Source of the DNA: UBA2166 sp964463965
Lineage (GTDB): Bacteria; Nitrospirota; Nitrospiria; Nitrospirales; UBA2166
Length of the DNA: 64,000 bases
NCBI GenBank assembly: GCA_964463965.1
Contig: CAYXED010000001.1
Location: forward strand, 248,001-312,000
Reading direction: 5' to 3'
Within the stretch, counting starts at the first letter, position 1; every line of letters begins with the position of its first letter. The notes beneath the pieces were generated by a model. That model ran no database searches, was not told where the DNA came from, and saw only the letters and a program-made list of their open reading frames with translations. Below, piece after piece: positions 51,953 through 60,954 of the stretch. The translations under genes were made by a program, and so were the position numbers.

Positions 51953-53419
51953 ATGAAATTACAACAAACACATATGGGAATTTACGAAATCGATACTCAT
52001 GTTTGGGAAATTCCTGTAAGCGAAAAAGAGGGTATGCACGTCCCAGCACGTATCTACGCTACTAAAAAAATTCTTGAAGAAATGGATAGTGGAGTATTTG
52101 AGCAAGTTACAAATGTAGCCTGCTTACCAGGTATTCAACGATACGCAATTTGCATGCCGGATGGACACTGGGGATATGGATTTCCAATTGGCGGTATTGC
52201 TGCTTTTGACCAAAACAATGGTGTAATTTCCCCTGGAGGCATTGGGTTCGACATCAATTGCGGAATGCGACTTATCCGTACAGATCTAACCTATGAGGAA
52301 GTCCAACCCAAAATGGAAACACTGATGACAAAATTGTTTCAGAGTGTCCCCTCAGGCGTCGGAACAAAAGGTTTTCTACAACTTACCTCTTCAGACTTTG
52401 AACAACTCATGTGTGAAGGGATTGATTGGTGCATCACCAACGGATATGGGTGGCCACAAGACCGCCACCACATTGAAGAGAACGGCCGTTTAAATGGAGC
52501 AAACCCCTCAAAAGTAAGCGATAAAGCAATTCGGCGTGGGCTTAATCAAATGGGAACACTTGGATCAGGAAATCATTACCTTGAAGTACAAATCGTTCAG
52601 GACAATCGTATTTTTGATCGAAACATTGCAGAAAAATTGGGCATTTTTGGCAATAATCAAGTTGTTATCATGATTCATTGCGGTTCCCGAGGCTTTGGGC
52701 ATCAAGTGGCCACAGACTTTCTTGGAGTATTTGAGAAATCAATGAAAAAATATAACCTACAGGTAAAAGATCGGCAGCTGTCATGTGCCCCATTTAATAG
52801 CCCAGAAGGACAAGACTACTTCGATGCAATGCTTTGTGCAGCAAACTCTGCATTTGTAAATCGGCAAATGATTACTCATCGTATTCGTGAAGTATTTAGC
52901 TCAGTTTTCAAAAAACCATCAGACGCCCTTGGCATGGAAATTATATATGACGTAGCACATAATATTGCTAAAATAGAACCTTACGAAGTAAATGGAAAAC
53001 GAAAAAACCTTGTAGTTCACCGTAAGGGGGCAACACGCTCATTTGGTCCCAATCATCCTGATCTACAGGAAGCGTATCACACAACTGGCCAACCTGTAAT
53101 TTGCGGCGGATCAATGGAAACTGGATCTTATCTATTGGTTGGAACAGATAAGTCAACTTCGACGACTTTTGGGTCAACAATGCATGGATCAGGCCGCACC
53201 ATGTCTCGAACCGCTGCAAAGAAAAAGATTAAGGGAGCTGACTTAAAACGTCGCATGGAGGCGAAAGGAATTGTGATCAAAGCCATGTCAATCAGCGGGC
53301 TCGCAGAAGAAGCAGGAATAGCATATAAGGACATTTCTGATGTCGCTGAAACGGTTGAACTTTGCGGCATCACAAAAAAAGTTGCGGAACTACGTCCAGT
53401 AGGAAACATTAAAGGGTAG
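51953..53419 (+). CDS. rtcB: RtcB RNA-splicing ligase
   Basis: 488 residues, full length. Metal and GMP-binding motifs are CMPDGHWGYGFPIGGIAAF near residue 63, GGIGFDINCGMRLI near 92, LGSGNHYLEVQ near 202, IHCGSRGFGHQ near 238, YDVAHNIAKIE near 332 and HGSGRTMSRTAAKK near 412; the GMP-linked His is in HGSGR. RtcB joins 2',3'-cyclic phosphate and 5'-OH RNA ends in tRNA splicing or RNA repair. The ATG at 51953 lacks a good Shine-Dalgarno; ATG 51974 is possible. The archease partner is directly upstream. Confidence 0.96.
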   Translation: MKLQQTHMGIYEIDTHVWEIPVSEKEGMHVPARIYATKKILEEMDSGVFEQVTNVACLPGIQRYAICMPDGHWGYGFPIGGIAAFDQNNGVISPGGIGFDINCGMRLIRTDLTYEEVQPKMETLMTKLFQSVPSGVGTKGFLQLTSSDFEQLMCEGIDWCITNGYGWPQDRHHIEENGRLNGANPSKVSDKAIRRGLNQMGTLGSGNHYLEVQIVQDNRIFDRNIAEKLGIFGNNQVVIMIHCGSRGFGHQVATDFLGVFEKSMKKYNLQVKDRQLSCAPFNSPEGQDYFDAMLCAANSAFVNRQMITHRIREVFSSVFKKPSDALGMEIIYDVAHNIAKIEPYEVNGKRKNLVVHRKGATRSFGPNHPDLQEAYHTTGQPVICGGSMETGSYLLVGTDKSTSTTFGSTMHGSGRTMSRTAAKKKIKGADLKRRMEAKGIVIKAMSISGLAEEAGIAYKDISDVAETVELCGITKKVAELRPVGNIKG

Positions 53420-53432
53420 GGGGCCTCAGGAT

Positions 53433-53750
53433 ATGAAAACAGTTACCATCGCTGACTGTATCAATTACTCACCTGAAAAGATGAAAAAGAACAATCTATT
53501 TGAGACTGAACACATGTTTACAGACCTGTACTGCTTTGAACCAGGACAAGAACAGAAAGTTCATACACACGAAAATTCAGACAAAATCTATATAGTCCAG
53601 AGAGGCGAAGGAACCTTCAAAGTCGGAGTAGAATCGACGATCTTAAGAACTGGCATGGCAACAATTGCCAGAGCCGGAGAGTCTCATGGAGTCAAAAACC
53701 ACTCTGCCGAAAAGCTTACGGTACTTGTAATCATGGCACCAAAACCGTAA
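53433..53750 (+). CDS. Single-domain cupin
   Basis: 105 residues, one small beta-barrel cupin. Metal-type ligands are visible in motif 1 (KVHTHENSDKIYIVQRGEG, two His and an acidic residue) near residues 46-64 and motif 2 (GESHGVKNHS) near 84. Such proteins bind small ligands or metals or act as isomerases; no specific activity is inferable. It begins 13 bases after rtcB with AGGA close to the ATG and is likely co-transcribed with it. It could serve as a sensor or a phosphatase-like accessory, but that is speculative. Confidence 0.75.
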   Translation: MKTVTIADCINYSPEKMKKNNLFETEHMFTDLYCFEPGQEQKVHTHENSDKIYIVQRGEGTFKVGVESTILRTGMATIARAGESHGVKNHSAEKLTVLVIMAPKP

Positions 53751-53782
53751 ATAAATAGCCCTAAAGGTTACTGGAATAGCGT

Positions 53783-53801
53783 ATCTTCGAAGACTTTTTT
53801 T
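53783..53801 (+). terminator. Weak intrinsic terminator after the cupin gene
   Basis: A small self-complementary element (TCTTCGAAGA, 53784-53793) is followed by a run of seven T residues. The stem is only three to four base pairs, so efficiency is doubtful. It lies between the convergent cupin and SDR genes. Confidence 0.3.
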
Positions 53802-53807
53802 CGTGAT

Positions 53808-54668
53808 TTATTGTTGGGCCTTTTTGGTCCTCAACAAAGAGAGATACCCATCTCGAAAGGTAGGATAGTAGAATCTATAACCTGACTTAACGAGCTTTGC
53901 GTTTGTACACCTCTTATTATTTTTTGTTTCCCTCCCCGACATAGATTGTGAAGAGGCTGGTTGAGGCGCAGGCGCCTTGAGCTCGTCTGCTAACCAAGTT
54001 AATAGTTCACGCCGATCAATAGGCTCATTATCAACACCAATATAAATCGCTCTTGACTCCCCAAGCCCCATAAGATGTGCCAATATGCCAACACAGTCAT
54101 CCCTATGAATATGATTCGCATACCTAGGCTGTCCGTGTTGATATGTAGCACTCCCCTCTTTCACCTTTCTAATAAGACGCGTTCTTCCAGGGCCATAGAT
54201 ACCAGCAAACCTGACAACCGTAGCAGGAAAACCACTATCTAATAAGTATTGCTCTCCCTCCAAAAGACATTTTCCTGAAAAATATTCAGGAGTAGTTGGT
54301 GACAACTCATCCACCCACTCGCCTCGTTGTTGTGCATAAACTGCAGTACTTGAGGTATAGAGAATATGTGGCCGCTGTCCTCCCTTGTTTAAAAAATGTA
54401 TAAGATTCCGCAAACCATCAATATACGCCACGCGATAAGCGGATTCACTTGAATAATCCGGTGAAGCAGTATAAAAGACCACATGAATGTTATCTGAAAA
54501 TCCGGTAAAGACATGAGGATCGATTAGATCTCCCTGTAATGGACGAATTTGCTTTGGAAGACCATGTACTGTTCTGCGTAAACCCCACACCGTATGACCA
54601 GTTTCAGCAAGGTGTTGCCCTAGCATCGTTCCAACATAACCGCAACCTGCAATAAGAATATTCATCAC
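53808..54668 (-). CDS. Atypical SDR / NAD-dependent epimerase-dehydratase family protein
   Basis: 286 residues with an N-terminal nucleotide-binding motif ILIAGCGYVGTMLGQHLAETGH (residues about 4-25). A Ser/Tyr-region segment is HILYTSSTAVYAQQRGEWVDE near 100. FAGIYGPGRTRLIRKVKEG near 153 and NHIHRDDCVGILAHLM near 185 resemble YeeZ-like SDRs. The strict YxxxK motif is not obvious, so catalysis is uncertain. The substrate is unknown. It is convergent with the cupin gene. Confidence 0.75.
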   Translation of the reverse strand: MMNILIAGCGYVGTMLGQHLAETGHTVWGLRRTVHGLPKQIRPLQGDLIDPHVFTGFSDNIHVVFYTASPDYSSESAYRVAYIDGLRNLIHFLNKGGQRPHILYTSSTAVYAQQRGEWVDELSPTTPEYFSGKCLLEGEQYLLDSGFPATVVRFAGIYGPGRTRLIRKVKEGSATYQHGQPRYANHIHRDDCVGILAHLMGLGESRAIYIGVDNEPIDRRELLTWLADELKAPAPQPASSQSMSGRETKNNKRCTNAKLVKSGYRFYYPTFRDGYLSLLRTKKAQQ

Positions 54669-54852
54669 TACCTATAAGAAATAATTATTGCGGTCTTCAT
54701 TTTTCACTCTTCACCAAAATATTGATCAACGTATCTTTTGGTAATATAAGGTCGTTACCCATATAGCGGCCTACGTTCACTATTTTTTTATCGGCAAGGG
54801 AACGCTTCCATTTGACTTGCTGAAGAAAAATTATTTGACTACAATCCCGAGT

Positions 54853-55005
54853 ATGACTGAATTGATTTGGATAGCATTCCTGATCTTGTGCTGGTATCTG
54901 TTTAGTAGCATCCACACGCACTGGAAAAGAAAAAAAGAAGCAGCCAAGCTTGCCGATGATATGTTGCAGGAGGTATTGAAGAAAAAAGATGGATTTCGGC
55001 GATAG
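54853..55005 (+). CDS. Very small membrane protein, unknown
   Basis: 50 residues from ATG 54853 (MTELIWIAFLILCWYLFSSI): one membrane helix followed by a basic amphipathic helix (HWKRKKEAAKLADDMLQEVL) and a basic tail. No homologue is recognised. The gene is alone, with no clear Shine-Dalgarno, and it ends 11 bases from the PCP_red gene stop. The single-TM plus Lys/Arg tail layout is common in real small proteins, but a chance frame cannot be excluded. Confidence 0.35.
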   Translation: MTELIWIAFLILCWYLFSSIHTHWKRKKEAAKLADDMLQEVLKKKDGFRR

Positions 55006-55016
55006 CTAAATTTTCC

Positions 55017-56018
55017 TTATCTAGGAGGCAGTGTCCCCTCACCCGCAAGATATTTTCTAAACTGTGACATCAACTCCTCACCTAACACACCAACGTCTGG
55101 TTTTTCTTTCATGTACGCTCTAATTTCTTCTAGGCGTTTCTCAGCCTGTGGATTGTCTTTCAAGCGTTTAGTCTTCTCAAGCGCTTTCTCAAACGCATCA
55201 AATGTTAACTCTTGATATCCAAAAGCACGAATTCGCTTCACTGCCTTCATCATTGCTTCATTTCTGAACGTTGTAAGATTTGCCGAGTCAATCTCCTTAA
55301 GCCCTAACTTCCTTGCACGACGTTCTGCAGCCTTTCGAATACCACTTCGAACAAAATCTGGTGACGTGAGAAGTCGCTTCCATGCTTCATCACTCCACAA
55401 CACTGCCTTTTGCGGTGCATCCCACAGAGCGCTATAGATATTTTCGTCGATCAATGCAATGCCTTGTTCACGAGCCATTTCTTCGGTATCCCGCGTAAGC
55501 ATATCTGTTACAAACTCCTTCGCGATATCAGGAGATTGCTCAACTTTCTTTTTCAAGCATGCAGTTGCTTCATCTGTCCATTCAATTGATTTAGCTCCAA
55601 CGTCTTGAGCCTCATCACCAAGTGCTTCGACTTTTCGTAAAAGATCTACATTGACCTCCATATGACCATGTTCTCGAGCTACATCTTCCGCAATACGCTT
55701 AGTCATCGCCTTCATAAACTCTGGAACAGTTTCTAGCCTCGTCTTAGCTTCAGCAGTCCAAGGAAGCTCACCAGCTTGCATTGCAACTGCAGCCTCCTGC
55801 ATGCCTGAAGCACCCCCCATACTACCCATCATTTGTCCTTTAAACTGAGTAAGAAGATCCTCCGTAATTTCGGAATGCCCCAGTTCTCTTGCTTTTTTCT
55901 CAGCCAAACGTTTGACCATGCCCCGTAAAAATACAGGTGCACGCTGCATACGCTCCAACGCCCCTTCCGACCAAATCACTTCAGAAGAATTTTCGTTTTC
56001 TACTTTATCATCGCTCAT
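55017..56018 (-). CDS. Protein with four PCP_red (protochlorophyllide-reductase C-terminal-like) domains
   Basis: 333 residues. Four repeats of the PCP_red helical domain, each with W-(S/T)-x-E/D-A at its start: WSEGALERMQRAPVFLRGMV near residue 15, WTAEAKTRLETVPEFMKAMT near 89, WTDEATACLKKKVEQSPDIA near 145 and WSDEAWKRLLTSPDFVRSGI near 218. Repeats 1, 2 and 4 have the F(V/M/L)RxxxxKxxAExxAR(E)xG pattern; the third is divergent. In BchB this domain closes the C-terminus of light-independent protochlorophyllide reductase. Stand-alone versions occur in non-phototrophs and their role is unknown. It is 15 bases downstream of the gene at 56034. Confidence 0.8.
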   Translation of the reverse strand: MSDDKVENENSSEVIWSEGALERMQRAPVFLRGMVKRLAEKKARELGHSEITEDLLTQFKGQMMGSMGGASGMQEAAVAMQAGELPWTAEAKTRLETVPEFMKAMTKRIAEDVAREHGHMEVNVDLLRKVEALGDEAQDVGAKSIEWTDEATACLKKKVEQSPDIAKEFVTDMLTRDTEEMAREQGIALIDENIYSALWDAPQKAVLWSDEAWKRLLTSPDFVRSGIRKAAERRARKLGLKEIDSANLTTFRNEAMMKAVKRIRAFGYQELTFDAFEKALEKTKRLKDNPQAEKRLEEIRAYMKEKPDVGVLGEELMSQFRKYLAGEGTLPPR

Positions 56019-56033
56019 AGTAAACTCATCACA

Positions 56034-56462
56034 TCAGACAATAGTGTTTCGACACCATTCGATAGTTTCATTGATATAAGCAGGATCCTGAAAGTCAATG
56101 GACCGCTCAAAGGTAATTGCCATAAATTCATCCTCAGTTTCAATGCCTTCGTAAAAACCTGCCTCAAGCAGCTTAGGTTTATACCGCCGCACCGAAGGTC
56201 GGAGATGATCTTTTGCTACACGTTGTAACTCGTCGGGAGATAAATCTTCCGCAGTATTTCCGGAAAGTAAGGTACGTAATTCTTCCATATCAACACCAAC
56301 TTGACACAATAAACGTTCAACTGGCTGCAATTCTAACATCCAACCTGAACCACCAAGATCCATTGCGATTGCACCCCCAGGTTCAAGGTCATAAAAATCC
56401 GGATATGATTGCAGAACTTCCGCCCGAATCGCCAACCATGTTTCTCTTAAATTCTCAACCAA
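56034..56462 (-). CDS. Conserved-looking hypothetical protein next to the PCP_red gene
   Basis: 142 residues, acidic, mixed alpha/beta, without signal or membrane segments. Distinct segments are YDLEPGGAIAMDLGGSGWMLELQPVERL split around residues 24-52, DLSPDELQRVAKDHLRPSVRRYKPKLLEAGFYEG around 73-106, and a C-terminal IDFQDPAYINETIEWCRN. The open frame starts at TTG 56462 with no clear ribosome-binding site. It is upstream of and likely co-transcribed with the PCP_red gene. I recognise no family. Confidence 0.6.
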   Translation of the reverse strand: MVENLRETWLAIRAEVLQSYPDFYDLEPGGAIAMDLGGSGWMLELQPVERLLCQVGVDMEELRTLLSGNTAEDLSPDELQRVAKDHLRPSVRRYKPKLLEAGFYEGIETEDEFMAITFERSIDFQDPAYINETIEWCRNTIV

Positions 56463-56541
56463 AATGCTACCCAGTAATTTAAAACCCTAAACCTTAGTTA
56501 TCGGCATTGAATCAATTACTTTCCACAGTGAAAATTCCATT

Positions 56542-57909
56542 TTACTCAGGCCATGCTAAAGTTAGTCTATCCTCTATATGAACTCTGATCCACTGTCTAT
56601 CCCACCATTCTAATGGATTGACCTGCTGCCCATGCAACAGCATGCTGAAGTGAAGATGATCGCCACCTGCCATCCCAGTAGACCCTGTATAACCAATAAT
56701 TTCTCCCTTCTTAATATTTTCTCCTACCTCAACCGTGAACGAAGCAAGATGTCCATACAGGGACTGCAAACCATAACCATGGTCAATAATGACTGTGTTA
56801 CCATAAAGACCAAGATCATTGGAGAAAATTACAACACCCGTATTGCTTGCTTCAACGGGATAATTTTTCAATGAGGCTAAATCGTAACCAAGATGGTCTT
56901 TTTCATCAATCTTTTCTCCATTGTAGTAGTAGTCCCTCCTATCCGCGAACAATGCTTGAACCTGAGAGTTCGACATCTGCAAAAACACTCCCCGCCATAA
57001 CCTCTGAGAGCGAGTCTGTTTAGTAATCTTTGCAAGATGCTCGTTTGTAGAGTCTCGTAATACTGTATTCACGGCAAGAAAATCCCTCACAGAGTTCCCA
57101 GATGCATCAATCTCTACACTTTGCTCAATAAGGGGGGAAACAGTCTTCTCAATAAAATCATCATCGATATTGATCTGGCGCTGTCTCCAGTTTTTCCTAA
57201 CAAAATCATAAGGAACAGGCACTTTACTCTCGTTCTCTGCTAGGTCTTTCGCAATAAGAAAAATCTGGAGGCGTTCTGTTACAGAGAATGGAAACGCCAC
57301 CATGGCAAAAGAGTCCTTACTCTGAGGAATAGAGTAACCAGGATAAAAGCTATCTCCAACTACAATACCGTGGGTTGAAGCATCAGGAGATACGCGGTAT
57401 CGCACAAGCTCAGCACCTCCTTGGTTGATAACATGGCGTGATGATATTCGTTCCAACCTCGGTGCTTTAAACTTTGTTTGAAACTCGTGTACAACATCTT
57501 CACGATTACCCCTAAATATCTTTCTCCACGAATAATCTTCTACTGTAATGATGAGTGTCGCGGTACTTTCTTTCCTTGGTATTTGACGATTTTTATATGG
57601 GAACAATGCTAGATCAATATCTTTTGTGCCCCCCCCCTGCCATATCGTAAACCACTGAGGTTCATCAAAGGTTTGGTCAGTGACAAGATAATGCTCCTCA
57701 CCCTGTTTGATCTTCACCGAGAGATGTTTAAGACCACTACGCATATCTTCGATACGCAATTTCAAGACTGTTTTCGATCCAACTACATCAAAAGGCTTGG
57801 AGAATGTAACTGTTGGAGGCGTTCCATCAGACACACGCGCTAAAACAATAACAGCAATGAAACCTACCAGGACACTTAGGAGGGTGACAACTGATTGTCT
57901 CTCAAACAT
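56542..57909 (-). CDS. Membrane-anchored M23-family peptidase
   Basis: 455 residues. It has an N-terminal signal anchor (VVTLLSVLVGFIAVIVLARV), a long beta-rich periplasmic region and a C-terminal LytM/M23 domain. The metal site is HLGYDLASL (HxxxD) near residue 338 and LYGHLA with HLHFSM near 385-420. M23 peptidases cut peptidoglycan cross-links or regulate amidases. AAAGGA precedes the ATG. It lies between hemD and the PCP_red pair in a leftward series, with unclear functional relation. Confidence 0.9.
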   Translation of the reverse strand: MFERQSVVTLLSVLVGFIAVIVLARVSDGTPPTVTFSKPFDVVGSKTVLKLRIEDMRSGLKHLSVKIKQGEEHYLVTDQTFDEPQWFTIWQGGGTKDIDLALFPYKNRQIPRKESTATLIITVEDYSWRKIFRGNREDVVHEFQTKFKAPRLERISSRHVINQGGAELVRYRVSPDASTHGIVVGDSFYPGYSIPQSKDSFAMVAFPFSVTERLQIFLIAKDLAENESKVPVPYDFVRKNWRQRQINIDDDFIEKTVSPLIEQSVEIDASGNSVRDFLAVNTVLRDSTNEHLAKITKQTRSQRLWRGVFLQMSNSQVQALFADRRDYYYNGEKIDEKDHLGYDLASLKNYPVEASNTGVVIFSNDLGLYGNTVIIDHGYGLQSLYGHLASFTVEVGENIKKGEIIGYTGSTGMAGGDHLHFSMLLHGQQVNPLEWWDRQWIRVHIEDRLTLAWPE

Positions 57910-58003
57910 ACGCCATTCCTTTTTTCACGACAACACATATTAACAAACCTAATTCCATACAAGCTTCCGCATTGTATCAAAAAGTTATGGTGTCATTCCT
58001 TAC

Positions 58004-58882
58004 TTACACATCACCATAAATGCTAGTACCTGCCGCCTTTCGTTTTTTCAAAAGAATTTCCTCAGCACACTGACTAGCCTCTTTCACAAAAACTCCCATT
58101 TTCGAATGCGTTGGTTCAAAATCAACGGGAAATCCCAGAGAACAAAGCCGTTCTGAAGCCATCGGTCCAATTGCTCCAACCATCATCCGAGAACAGGCCT
58201 CTTTGAGCCTATCAACGTGCCCATTACGTTTTGCAATTTCTAAAAGATGCTCTACTTGAACTGCACTTGTAAACAAGACAACATCAACATGATGGCTAAT
58301 TATCTTGTCGATCGCTTGTAGTAAGGGATTAAGGTCTTCTGGTAACGCCCATCGATACACTGGAACTCGCTTGACCACAGCACCACGGTCTCGAAGACCC
58401 TGCAATAAAGAAGGGTTTGAAACGCCATATTCTTGAACAGCAACATTTTTCCCTTCCAGAACCTCTCCAACCAAGGCATCCAGGATATCACGCCACGTGT
58501 TTGGCTCTGGAACATTGATGGTTGCCTGTAGAGCAATCTCACGTAAAACTTGTAGCGGCTTAGGGCCACGAGTTACTAAAAGAATATTTCGTAGTTTGCT
58601 AAGTGTTTGCTCTCGCTCCCACTTGGTATCAAGAACTTCAAGCATGGCTCTAGTACCAACACCAGTCAACAAAATAAGAATATCAATCTCATGGTCATGC
58701 AAACTAGTACCAAATTCAAAAACTTCATCATTGTCTTCAAGGGGAATCTCTCTCATTGAGGGTGCCACAAATGGGTCGCCTCCAAATCTCGAAATAAGCC
58801 CGCGCATCTGCTCTGCCATTCGACTCTCAAAAGCAAGCACATACTTACCCTCAAAGCCTTTAGAAAGTTTACTATTAGCCAT
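58004..58882 (-). CDS. hemD: Uroporphyrinogen-III synthase
   Basis: 292 residues of the HemD/HEM4 family. It has two Rossmann-like lobes, beginning VLAFESRMAEQMRGLISRFGGDPFVAPSMREIPL, with ILLTGVGTRAMLEVL near 75, a linker, and a second lobe with VVLFTSAVQVEHLLEIA near 200 and VGAIGPMASERLCSLGFPVDFEP near 240. HemD closes the tetrapyrrole ring in haem, sirohaem and related pathways. Conservation in this family is low, but the pattern of both lobes fits well. No other heme genes are adjacent, yet the PCP_red gene nearby also relates to tetrapyrrole-type domains. Confidence 0.85.
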   Translation of the reverse strand: MANSKLSKGFEGKYVLAFESRMAEQMRGLISRFGGDPFVAPSMREIPLEDNDEVFEFGTSLHDHEIDILILLTGVGTRAMLEVLDTKWEREQTLSKLRNILLVTRGPKPLQVLREIALQATINVPEPNTWRDILDALVGEVLEGKNVAVQEYGVSNPSLLQGLRDRGAVVKRVPVYRWALPEDLNPLLQAIDKIISHHVDVVLFTSAVQVEHLLEIAKRNGHVDRLKEACSRMMVGAIGPMASERLCSLGFPVDFEPTHSKMGVFVKEASQCAEEILLKKRKAAGTSIYGDV

Positions 58883-58915
58883 GATTTTTTTTCAAATACA
58901 ATTTGCTTATTAAAA

Positions 58916-59293
58916 TCATTTAATCCCGTCTCCCTTATGCAATCCAAGTCTCCGAAGAACCTTAGATACGATACCAATTGAACGTTGAGTTGTTTTTTGA
59001 GTCTCGGGGTCAGGATACTCTATACAGGCTTCTTGAGTGCCAAGATACGTATCACCAGAAAAACTTCGCTGAGTCTGCAATTGTGTATATCCAATTTGAT
59101 GAAGGTTTCGTATGAGGTCTTTTAACGCTAACAACTCATCTTTATGCACATTCGTCTCAAGAAACGTCTGTTCATATCGCAATACCGCTACATACTGTCC
59201 GTTGACAAGCTCTAAAGTAATTTGTCGGCTAAACCCACGATCTCGCTCATCAACACCAGACAATTGATATTTTGAAACCAATTCACGTGTCAT
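58916..59293 (-). CDS. Hypothetical protein between glnA and hemD
   Basis: 125 residues from ATG 59293 (MTRELVSKYQLSGVDERDRGF); the longer frame from 59377 runs into the glnA terminator region. The sequence is soluble with beta strands (QITLELVNGQYVAVLRYEQTFLET) and a helical, basic C-terminus (SKVLRRLGLHKGDG). No known motif is visible. It is 33 bases from the hemD start and follows the glnA hairpin, so it likely begins its own transcript with hemD. Confidence 0.5.
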   Translation of the reverse strand: MTRELVSKYQLSGVDERDRGFSRQITLELVNGQYVAVLRYEQTFLETNVHKDELLALKDLIRNLHQIGYTQLQTQRSFSGDTYLGTQEACIEYPDPETQKTTQRSIGIVSKVLRRLGLHKGDGIK

Positions 59294-59406
59294 ACAATAT
59301 AGCCAAATAAAATTTACGTCAGCACTTTCAAAACAATTGTATCTGAACGAAAGAAGATGATCTAGGAGAGTACGCACGCCGTAGAGGAAAATGCCGTTTA
59401 AAGCGT

Positions 59407-59430
59407 CCCTGCCCCAGTAATGGGGCAGGG
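59407..59430 (-). terminator. Strong hairpin after glnA
   Basis: CCCTGCCCCA (59407-59416), tetraloop GTAA, TGGGGCAGGG (59421-59430): ten perfect pairs, seventeen bases beyond the glnA stop at 59447. The following leftward sequence has only a short T-run. It probably marks the end of the glnB-glnD-glnA transcript. Confidence 0.65.
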
Positions 59431-59446
59431 ATAAGTATTACAAAAA

Positions 59447-60865
59447 TTAAACGTCGTAGTAGAGAGCAAATTCGTGTGGATGCGGCCGTAAACGTATCGC
59501 ATCAATCTCATTCGTTCTCTTGTAATCAATCCACGTATCAATGACATCCTGAGTAAAAACATTACCCTTTAGTAAGAAGTCATGATCTTTCTCAAGATTA
59601 TCAAGGGCCTCATCAAGAGAACCTGCCACAGATTTTACTTTTGCCTGCTCCTCAGGTTCCAAATCATAAATGTTTTTATCTAAAGGAGCCGGGGGTTCAA
59701 TTTTTTTCTCGATACCATCGAGGCCCGCCATCAACATTGCAGAAAAAGCATAATAAGGGTTTGCTGTCGGATCAGGGCATCGAAATTCAAGGCGCCTTGC
59801 ACCCTCACTCTTCGAATACATCGGAATACGGATACACGCACTTCTATTTCTCTTTGAGTAAGCCAAATTAATAGGGGCTTCATAACCCGGTACCAAACGT
59901 CGATAGGAATTGGTTGTTGGTGCAATAAATGCACAAAGTGCCAGGGCATGGGTTAGAATACCTCCAATATAATGCCTAGCAGTATCACTAATTAAGGCAT
60001 AAGGATCCTTTGCATCAAAAAATAGGTTTTTACCACCCTTCCAAATACTCTGATGGGTATGCATGCCGGTTCCATTATCCATAAACAATGGCTTAGGCAT
60101 CATCGTCACTGTTTTTCCAGCCTGTTTAGCTACATTTTTGACAATATACTTATATTTCAATACCTTATCGGCCATTGCAGTCAACGTATCAAACCGCATA
60201 TCAATCTCAGCCTGACCTCCAGTACCAACCTCATGATGCTGAACCTCAACCCTAATGCCAGCCTTTTGAAGCTCCTTGACCATCTCAGAACGAAGGTCTT
60301 GGTAGTGATCCACGGGTGAAACTGGGAAATAGCCCTCTTTATATCTCGGCTTATGCCCAAGGTTGGGTTCTGAAAAATCTCCAGAATTCCAAAATCCTTC
60401 AACCGAATCGACATGATAAAACCCTTCGTTATAGGTCTGATTGAATCGAACACTGTCAAAAATATAGAACTCGAGCTCTGGCCCCCAATAGCTCGTGTCA
60501 GCGATACCTGTATCTTTAAGGTATGCTTCTGCTTTCTTCGCTACAAAACGGGGATCACGAGAATACGCTTGTCCCGTAATGGGATCTTGAATATCACAAA
60601 TCATGTTAAGGGTCACATGCTCGGTAAAGGGGTCAAGAAAGGCCGTACTGGGGTCAGGCATCAATAACATATCGCTTTCATCAATCGTCTGAAAGCCTCT
60701 GATACTTGATCCATCAAACCCTAGTCCGTCCTTAAAGGTGTCCTCAGATAACTCGCCTACGGGGATGGAAAAATGCTGCCATTGCCCGGGAAAATCGCAG
60801 AACCTGACATCCACCATTTCAACTTTATTTTTCTTTGCCATCTCAAGAACTTCTTTACTAGTCAT
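59447..60865 (-). CDS. glnA: Glutamine synthetase, type I
   Basis: 472 residues, dodecameric GS-I size. Motifs: DGSSIRGFQTIDESDMLL near residue 50, YWGPELEFYIFDSVRF near 128, EVGTGGQAEIDMRFDT near 208, GTGMHTHQSIWKGG near 265, and the adenylylation-type Tyr in DKNIYDLEPEE near 400, which together with GlnD/PII indicates covalent control. GS makes glutamine from glutamate, ammonia and ATP. AAGGAGGGGG precedes the ATG. It is 90 bases downstream of glnD. Confidence 0.97.
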   Translation of the reverse strand: MTSKEVLEMAKKNKVEMVDVRFCDFPGQWQHFSIPVGELSEDTFKDGLGFDGSSIRGFQTIDESDMLLMPDPSTAFLDPFTEHVTLNMICDIQDPITGQAYSRDPRFVAKKAEAYLKDTGIADTSYWGPELEFYIFDSVRFNQTYNEGFYHVDSVEGFWNSGDFSEPNLGHKPRYKEGYFPVSPVDHYQDLRSEMVKELQKAGIRVEVQHHEVGTGGQAEIDMRFDTLTAMADKVLKYKYIVKNVAKQAGKTVTMMPKPLFMDNGTGMHTHQSIWKGGKNLFFDAKDPYALISDTARHYIGGILTHALALCAFIAPTTNSYRRLVPGYEAPINLAYSKRNRSACIRIPMYSKSEGARRLEFRCPDPTANPYYAFSAMLMAGLDGIEKKIEPPAPLDKNIYDLEPEEQAKVKSVAGSLDEALDNLEKDHDFLLKGNVFTQDVIDTWIDYKRTNEIDAIRLRPHPHEFALYYDV

Positions 60866-60954
60866 GGTACCCCCTCCTTAGTGGTGTAATGCTATCCCAA
60901 CAAAAATTAGATGCTGCCAAAGTATAAGTCACGGTGTCCATCAAAATATCATAT

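Noticed and set aside
54697..54921. 74-codon open frame on the - strand overlapping the small membrane protein
   Set aside because: Its N-terminal half is unlikely and it competes with the 54853-55005 frame; neither has strong support, but this one has no membrane or motif feature.
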